Shown piece by piece: positions 24,563 through 28,895 of a stretch of DNA of 28,895 nucleotides (position 1 is its first letter; each line of letters starts with the position of its first letter). The stretch comes from Eshraghiella sp050874365. Lineage in GTDB: Bacteria > Bacillota > Clostridia > Lachnospirales > Lachnospiraceae. The notes under the pieces are model-generated. The model made no database searches, was not told where the DNA came from, and was given only the letters and a program-made list of their open reading frames with translations. The stretch spans positions 1 to 28,895 of the forward strand of contig JBNMKN010000011.1 in NCBI GenBank assembly GCA_050874365.1, written 5' to 3'. Both the position numbers and the translations under genes were made by a program.

Positions 24563-24964
24563 TCAATAATTTCTTAGTATTTTGCTTCCTTTACCATATT
24601 TGCTGTCATTAATATAAACACTAACCTTTGCCTTGCCATTAGGATTATAGTTAGGTGTTATATGTTCAGATAAAGCAACACTGCTATCATACGTATTTGA
24701 TACAGTTCTAAGCACATTTTCTTTACCATCACAAAACGCAATAAAATCTATTTTTTCACTCTGAAAATAGATACCTTGCCTCTGCTTTGCCATAGCCGTA
24801 TATGCGTATCCACCTGCTGATGTTACCGACATATTACAGTCCCATACCATCCAGTTCTTTACGTCAGGGTATATCACATCACTTGTTGCCGCACCTGCAA
24901 TATTGGTAATAAATGAGGTGCATAATAATGCTGATAAAACAGCTGTAAGAAACTTTTTTTTCAT
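24563..24964 (-). CDS. Small secreted protein, candidate exported peptide or bacteriocin-like product
   Basis: A 133-residue protein with a clear Sec signal peptide: MKKK, hydrophobic core FLTAVLSALLCTSFITNIAG, probable cleavage AGA-AT near residue 25/26. The mature part (about 108 residues) has two cysteines (CNMS and FCDG) and alternating polar/hydrophobic strands ending in NGKAKVSVYINDSKYGKG. There is no lipobox, membrane anchor or enzyme motif. It has the strongest ribosome site of the operon (AAAGGAGGAAA) and is followed by the stable hairpin at 24528-24554, both pointing to high output. It lies between two lipoprotein genes, upstream of a permease-ATPase-permease set. Size and context recall lactococcin-972-like loci, but I see no clear family motif. 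Confidence 0.82.
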   Translation of the reverse strand: MKKKFLTAVLSALLCTSFITNIAGAATSDVIYPDVKNWMVWDCNMSVTSAGGYAYTAMAKQRQGIYFQSEKIDFIAFCDGKENVLRTVSNTYDSSVALSEHITPNYNPNGKAKVSVYINDSKYGKGSKILRNY

Positions 24965-24989
24965 GATAGTTTCCTCCTTTGAATTTTTA

Positions 24990-25016
24990 TATAAATTTTG
25001 ACGTCAAAAATTTATA
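24990..25016. repeat. Near-perfect inverted repeat between lipoprotein and small-protein genes
   Basis: TATAAATTTTGAC and GTCAAAAATTTATA are complementary except for one extra A, with no loop at the GACGTC centre. A loop-free palindrome fits a protein-binding site better than an RNA hairpin. No T-run supports termination. It sits upstream of the strong ribosome site of the small secreted protein. Confidence 0.6.
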
Positions 25017-25019
25017 CTG

Positions 25020-26015
25020 TTAAATATCTACTGAGTATTTTATGATATTATCACCATTCTCATCCATCTGTACAATTTGTATAAATGCTATGTCTCCATC
25101 ACTTCCCGGGAAAAATATCTTTCCGTCCGCATAATTAATAAATGTTACATATATATTCTCTATATCTTTAATACTGTTGCCTTCCGTATCCATAATTATC
25201 GTATGGTATGTACCGTCGTCCATATTCATACATGCTGCGTATATATATTTATCCGTGGCACATATATCACTTACATTTTCCATTATGCGTACGGATTCTT
25301 CCTCATTCCAATTCTTCTTATACAAATCTCCAAATCTGTCCACATAATACAGATAATTTTCTGTACATACTATCGTAAGTATATAGGCATCAACCTCAGT
25401 TATACTTTCTGTTCCGTCAAGCAGATTAATGCACATTACTTTATTCTTCTCTGTTAATAAGTAGTAGTTATCACCAATTATTGTTTCACACTTATATCCA
25501 TAGTCATGTGCATATACAGATTCAAACTTATCATTCAGTATATTCTTATATCCTTTTTCTTTAAGAATCATATACTTATCATTGTATACTGCAACTTCAT
25601 CAATATCTGTGGCATAAGTGCTATATTCCTCTGTGTTGTATTTATCAGGTTTAACATCTTTATATACGACATCTCCTGTATCGCATTTCTTAATATCTCC
25701 GTCTGCACTGTATAAATCACCGTGAAGGATAAAATAATTATTATTCTCATCAGCTATACATCCGGTTCCCGAATGTGAACAGGTTGCATCCAGACATATT
25801 GAATAACACTTGTCTTTGTCAGTATATACATATCCACTGCTTGTCTTTAAATAATATGTATTATCATCATATATAACACTGGTAGCGTATCTGCCGCTGT
25901 CAGACTTAAGACTTCCCGCTCCGTTAAAATAATTAACCTCAGTATCCTGCTTTTTATTGCCACATCCTGAAAAAATAACCGCAACTCCTAATACCGCCAA
26001 TAAAAATTTCTTCAT
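25020..26015 (-). CDS. Lipoprotein with beta-propeller-like repeats and a Cys-His cluster
   Basis: A 331-residue lipoprotein: MKKFLLAVLGVAVIFSGC, lipidated C18. Repeated strands such as NTYYLKTSSGYVYT, DNYYLLTEKNKVMCIN, ENYLYYVDRFGDLYKK, DKYIYAACMNMD and DGKIFFPGSDGD suggest a beta-propeller of the sort annotated DUF5050 or PQQ-like. A compact CLDATCSHSGTGC motif (C-x4-C-x-H-x4-C), about 60 residues after the lipid anchor, is characteristic of many clostridial surface propellers in my memory and could bind a metal. The start is ATG 26015, 6 nt after GGAGG; upstream in-frame codons run into the leader terminator. It is the first gene after the leader RNA. Confidence 0.85.
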   Translation of the reverse strand: MKKFLLAVLGVAVIFSGCGNKKQDTEVNYFNGAGSLKSDSGRYATSVIYDDNTYYLKTSSGYVYTDKDKCYSICLDATCSHSGTGCIADENNNYFILHGDLYSADGDIKKCDTGDVVYKDVKPDKYNTEEYSTYATDIDEVAVYNDKYMILKEKGYKNILNDKFESVYAHDYGYKCETIIGDNYYLLTEKNKVMCINLLDGTESITEVDAYILTIVCTENYLYYVDRFGDLYKKNWNEEESVRIMENVSDICATDKYIYAACMNMDDGTYHTIIMDTEGNSIKDIENIYVTFINYADGKIFFPGSDGDIAFIQIVQMDENGDNIIKYSVDI

Positions 26016-26043
26016 AAACATCCTCCATTCAGTTGTTATAACA

Positions 26044-26144
26044 AAAAGAAAAACCACAGGCGATAAACCTGTGGTTCTATAATCCTATTAATGACACCCC
26101 TAGTCTACCTTATCTTACACGCCCATATAAAATTTCTTTCATTG
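26044..26144 (-). ncRNA. Unclassified ~100-nt leader or small RNA
   Basis: A consensus promoter (26150-26178) predicts a start near 26144, and an intrinsic terminator ends at about 26044. The 100-nt product has no open frame with a ribosome site. It does not match the riboswitch classes I can recall (T-box, SAM, purine, lysine, TPP, preQ1, fluoride). It could be an attenuator for the lipoprotein/ABC operon or a free-standing small RNA. Confidence 0.6.
26046..26076 (-). terminator. Intrinsic terminator in the leader of the ABC/lipoprotein operon
   Basis: On the minus strand AACCACAGG, a 7-nt loop and CCTGTGGTT (26052-26076) form a perfect 9-bp stem followed by TTTCTTTTTG. It lies about 30 nt before the GGAGG of the lipoprotein gene. 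It may also stop transcripts arriving from ssb. Confidence 0.9.
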
Positions 26145-26149
26145 GTCTA

Positions 26150-26178
26150 AGTATATAACGGCATATGGTTAATGTCAA
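26150..26178 (-). promoter_or_regulatory. Consensus sigma-A promoter of the leader RNA / ABC operon
   Basis: On the minus strand TTGACA (26173-26178), a 17-bp spacer and TATACT (26150-26155) make one of the strongest promoters of the window, 42 bp after the ssb stop. No palindrome overlaps it. Confidence 0.88.
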
Positions 26179-26219
26179 TATTTTTTCCAAAAAAATACAA
26201 ATTATTACATATTTTGCAT

Positions 26220-26849
26220 CTATTCCTCAAAATATTCAATCTTGCTGACGGAGACCTCGTATGCTGTACGTCTTTCACACTCATCCTCGCTTATTTTCTT
26301 AACATATTCCCTGCTCTGGATTCTTCCGTATATCTGAATATGGCTTCCGACTTCAAATCCTGCCGCAAATCTGGCGTTACGTCCCCATGCGATACATGGG
26401 ATGTAGTCTGACTTACCGTATGGTCTGTTTACGGCAATAAGAACATCTGCTATCTCTCTTCCCAACGGAGTTCTTCTGTAGATGGCAGGCTTGCAAATGT
26501 ATCCGTCTAAGAAAATCTGATTGGTACTGTTTTCCTCCTCATAATTATCATACAATTGGAGTTCTCTTACAAAAATCGAAAGCATTAACCTGTTCTTGTT
26601 CTCCTCATGTCTGTTATAAGACCTGAACTGTCCTGATGCTTCGATTATAACACCTCTCAAATCCTCCGTTACGTCCACAAGTCTTTCAGAAATCATAAGC
26701 GGAATAATATCAACGCTGTCTGATAAACGGTTCACGGATATGTTCAATGTGTAAAATCCTTCACCATATACCTCATGGCTGAACTCAAATTCTGAAACTA
26801 CCTCTCCTACTATTGTTACTCTGTTGTTTTCAATAACCTTATCGGTCAT
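26220..26849 (-). CDS. Single-stranded DNA-binding protein with tandem OB folds
   Basis: A 209-residue SSB-like protein with two OB domains. The N-terminal one (about 8-100: NRVTIVGEVVSEFEF...GFYTLNISVNRLSD) is diverged. The C-terminal one (about 110-205: NQIFLDGYICKPAIYRRTPLGREIADVLIAVNR...IPCIAWGRNARFA...GSHIQIYGRIQSREY) is closer to classic SSB/PriB. Normal bacterial SSB is one OB fold plus a flexible tail ending DDDIPF; here the protein ends KIEYFEE without that partner-docking tip. It may be an accessory SSB rather than the replication SSB. A GGGAGA ribosome site precedes the ATG. It is a stand-alone gene diverging from typA. Confidence 0.87.
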   Translation of the reverse strand: MTDKVIENNRVTIVGEVVSEFEFSHEVYGEGFYTLNISVNRLSDSVDIIPLMISERLVDVTEDLRGVIIEASGQFRSYNRHEENKNRLMLSIFVRELQLYDNYEEENSTNQIFLDGYICKPAIYRRTPLGREIADVLIAVNRPYGKSDYIPCIAWGRNARFAAGFEVGSHIQIYGRIQSREYVKKISEDECERRTAYEVSVSKIEYFEE

Positions 26850-26879
26850 AATCGTGTATCTCCCTTCTATTTTTGCTGT

Positions 26880-26917
26880 CCGGATTGTATCCGGGGGTCA
26901 CTTGATAATTTTATCAA
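26880..26917. repeat. Two short inverted repeats in the ssb-typA intergenic region
   Basis: CCGGAT/ATCCGG (26880-26894, 3-nt loop) would lie in the ssb 5' leader. TTGATAA/TTATCAA (26902-26917, 2-nt centre) lies upstream of it and could be an operator. No T-run is present. Functional meaning is unknown. Confidence 0.4.
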
Positions 26918-26959
26918 TAATATATATATGCGGTAATGACATATTTTATTACAAAAAAC

Positions 26960-26987
26960 TTGTCAAAAAATAAAAATATGATAAAAT
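26960..26987 (+). promoter_or_regulatory. Probable typA promoter
   Basis: TTGTCA (26960-26965), a 16-bp A-rich spacer and TAAAAT (26982-26987) lie 44 bp before the typA ATG. The DNA here is very AT-rich, so alternatives such as TATAGT nearby cannot be excluded. Confidence 0.5.
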
Positions 26988-27031
26988 ATTATGGTTATAG
27001 TATAGAAATAAATCAAAAATGGAGGCGTTTT

Positions 27032-28858
27032 ATGATTACAAAACGTGAAGATGTTCGTAACATTGCTATTATTGCCCATGTCGACCATGGTAAAACAACA
27101 CTTGTTGACGAACTTTTAAAACAGAGCGGAACATTCCGTGAGAACCAGGAAGTAGCCGAACGTGTCATGGATTCCAATGACATTGAACGTGAAAGAGGTA
27201 TCACAATTCTTTCAAAGAATACTGCAGTTTATTATAAAGATACTAAAATCAATATAATTGATACTCCTGGTCATGCTGACTTCGGCGGTGAGGTTGAACG
27301 TGTACTTAAAATGGTAAACGGTGTTATTCTCGTTGTTGACGCGTATGAAGGTGTTATGCCTCAGACAAAGTTTGTACTTCATAAAGCACTTGACTTAGAC
27401 CTTGACCTCATTGTATGTGTTAATAAAATTGACAGACCTGAAGCCCGTCCTGACGAAGTTGTTGATGAAGTTCTTGAACTTTTACTTGAACTTGATGCCA
27501 ACGATAAACAGCTAGATTGTCCTTTTATTTTTGCATCTGCAAGAGAAGGTTTTGCAAAATATAAACCTGAAGACGAATCAGACAACATGATTCCTTTATT
27601 TGAAACAATTATTAATCATATCCCTGCTCCCGAAGGAGATGCGGAAGCTCCTTTACAGCTTCTTATCAGTACAATCGATTACAACGAATATGTAGGACGA
27701 ATCGGTGTAGGTAAGATTGATAACGGTACTATTAAAGTTAATCAGGAGGTTCTCCTTGTTAATCATCATGATGAAAGCAAACATCAGCGTGTTAAAATAA
27801 CAAAGCTTTATGAATTTAACGGTCTTAATAAAGTTGAAGTCAATGAAGCCAAGATGGGTTCAATCGTTGCCGTTTCAGGAATTACCGATTTACACATCGG
27901 AGATACTCTCTGTAACGTTGACAGCCCTGCTCCAATTCCTTTCCAGAAGATTTCAGAGCCTACAATTGCCATGAATTTCATGGTAAACGACTCTCCTCTT
28001 GCCGGTCAGGAAGGTAAGTTTGTTACATCAAGACACTTAAGAGACCGTCTTTTCAGGGAACTTAACACAGACGTTTCTTTAAGAGTAGAGGAAACAGATG
28101 ATATGAACTGCTTTAAGGTATCAGGCCGTGGCGAGCTTCATCTTTCCGTTCTTATTGAAAATATGCGCCGTGAAGGATATGAATTCGCTGTAAGTAAAGC
28201 AGAAGTCCTTTATCATTATGATGAACGCGGACATAAACTTGAACCAATGGAAACAGCCTTCGTAGATGTACCTGATGAATGTTCGGGAACTGTAATCCAG
28301 AAATTAAGCATGAGAAAAGGTGAACTTAACGGTATGACACCTCTTAACGGAGGAACAACAAGACTTGAGTTCTCCATCCCTTCAAGAGGATTAATCGGTT
28401 ATACCAACGAATTCCTTACAGATACCAAGGGAAGCGGTGTTATCAATACTACTTTCGATGACTACGGTCCATATAAAGGTGATATTTCATATCGTAAACA
28501 GGGTTCACTCATTGCCTTTGAAAACGGTGAAGCTATTACCTACGGATTGTTTAATGCCCAGGAAAGAGGTACTCTCTTTATCGGACCTGGCGAAAAAGTA
28601 TACGCAGGCATGATTGTCGGTCAGACAGGCAGAGCCGAGGATATTGAAGTAAACGTATGTAAGACAAAACATCTTACCAACACACGTTCATCAAGTGCCG
28701 ATGACGCTTTAAGACTTGTTCCACCTAAGATTTTAAGTCTTGAACAGTCACTTGAATTCATTGATACGGATGAATTACTTGAAGTAACACCTAAGAGCCT
28801 CAGAATCCGTAAGAAGATTCTTGATTCAACCTTAAGATACAGATCAAAGAAAAATTAA
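27032..28858 (+). CDS. typA: Ribosome-associated translational GTPase TypA/BipA
   Basis: A 608-residue translational GTPase that binds the ribosome at the EF-G site and supports 50S assembly and stress or cold growth. Motifs seen are G1 AHVDHGKTT (15-23), ERERGITI as G2, DTPGHADFGGEVERVL as G3, NKIDRP as G4 and SAREG as G5. The C-terminal BipA-specific domain ends with SLEQSLEFIDTDELLEVTPKSLRIRKK. Length is normal for the family (about 607-615). The start is ATG 27032, 7 nt after GGAGG; an in-frame codon 96 nt upstream would add residues unlike the family and lacks a ribosome site. The last 37 bases of the window after the stop show nothing I can assign. Confidence 0.97.
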   Translation: MITKREDVRNIAIIAHVDHGKTTLVDELLKQSGTFRENQEVAERVMDSNDIERERGITILSKNTAVYYKDTKINIIDTPGHADFGGEVERVLKMVNGVILVVDAYEGVMPQTKFVLHKALDLDLDLIVCVNKIDRPEARPDEVVDEVLELLLELDANDKQLDCPFIFASAREGFAKYKPEDESDNMIPLFETIINHIPAPEGDAEAPLQLLISTIDYNEYVGRIGVGKIDNGTIKVNQEVLLVNHHDESKHQRVKITKLYEFNGLNKVEVNEAKMGSIVAVSGITDLHIGDTLCNVDSPAPIPFQKISEPTIAMNFMVNDSPLAGQEGKFVTSRHLRDRLFRELNTDVSLRVEETDDMNCFKVSGRGELHLSVLIENMRREGYEFAVSKAEVLYHYDERGHKLEPMETAFVDVPDECSGTVIQKLSMRKGELNGMTPLNGGTTRLEFSIPSRGLIGYTNEFLTDTKGSGVINTTFDDYGPYKGDISYRKQGSLIAFENGEAITYGLFNAQERGTLFIGPGEKVYAGMIVGQTGRAEDIEVNVCKTKHLTNTRSSSADDALRLVPPKILSLEQSLEFIDTDELLEVTPKSLRIRKKILDSTLRYRSKKN

Positions 28859-28895
28859 TAATTATAATCAAAAGACCGTCGGTTACATTAAGAAC

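Noticed and set aside
24563..24964. Firm assignment of the small secreted protein to the lactococcin-972 family
   Set aside because: Size, signal peptide and ABC context are similar, but the family's mature-region motif cannot be seen, so only a candidate role is stated.
26044..26144. Assignment of the leader RNA to SRP RNA, T-box or a named riboswitch
   Set aside because: No GGAA/GNAR-type SRP tip, no T-box bulge motif and no conserved aptamer core that I know could be found.

Overview
The window looks like chromosomal DNA from a low-GC Gram-positive anaerobe, most likely a Clostridia/Lachnospiraceae-type bacterium. The basis is AT-rich DNA, AGGAGG-type ribosome sites, AddAB instead of RecBCD, a FeoA-FeoA-FeoB iron operon, an L-box lysine riboswitch, a CspABC-like subtilisin protease and a second-type RsmH. 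I did not name a species. I saw no rRNA, tRNA, transposase or CRISPR array. Almost every gene has a clean start, and most promoters are canonical TTGACA-N17-TATACT types.

Layout. (1) 1-2079, minus strand: a TetM-like ribosomal GTPase, cut by the window edge, sits directly downstream of an N-terminally extended rsmH. (2) 2104-7210: an iron/metal island. A DtxR-type regulator (plus strand) converges on a minus-strand operon feoA-feoA-feoB-fur-like-ZIP-PAS. The two meet at a shared hairpin terminator. The operon starts at a consensus promoter whose -10 lies inside a perfect 16-bp palindrome. The Fur-like protein has no histidine at all and carries six cysteines instead. (3) 7229-15706, minus: addB-addA (recombinational repair) followed by a Csp-like subtilisin. 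(4) 15759-18201, plus: a small membrane-anchored protein resembling a degenerate FMN-binding domain, then glutamine-dependent NAD synthetase. (5) 18187-18683: a gene-free stretch with a 32-bp tandem duplication over the nadE stop codon and a six-unit array with a 63-bp period, in which GGTAGA and TCTACC alternate about every 31.5 bp. (6) 18684-20764, minus: dapA-dapB for lysine/diaminopimelate synthesis, under a lysine riboswitch with its terminator. (7) 20761-26178, minus: an unusual five- to six-gene export-type operon (beta-propeller-like lipoprotein, small secreted protein, second lipoprotein, ABC-2 permease, ATPase, permease). It is preceded by a roughly 100-nt leader or small RNA with its own promoter and terminator. 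(8) 26220-28858: a tandem-OB single-strand DNA-binding protein (minus) and typA/bipA (plus).

The best candidates for something undescribed are the ABC/lipoprotein/secreted-peptide operon with its intra-operon hairpin and its leader RNA, the 63-bp array, and the histidine-free Fur-like protein inside the feo operon. All functional statements are from reading the sequence and recalling families; no database search was run.
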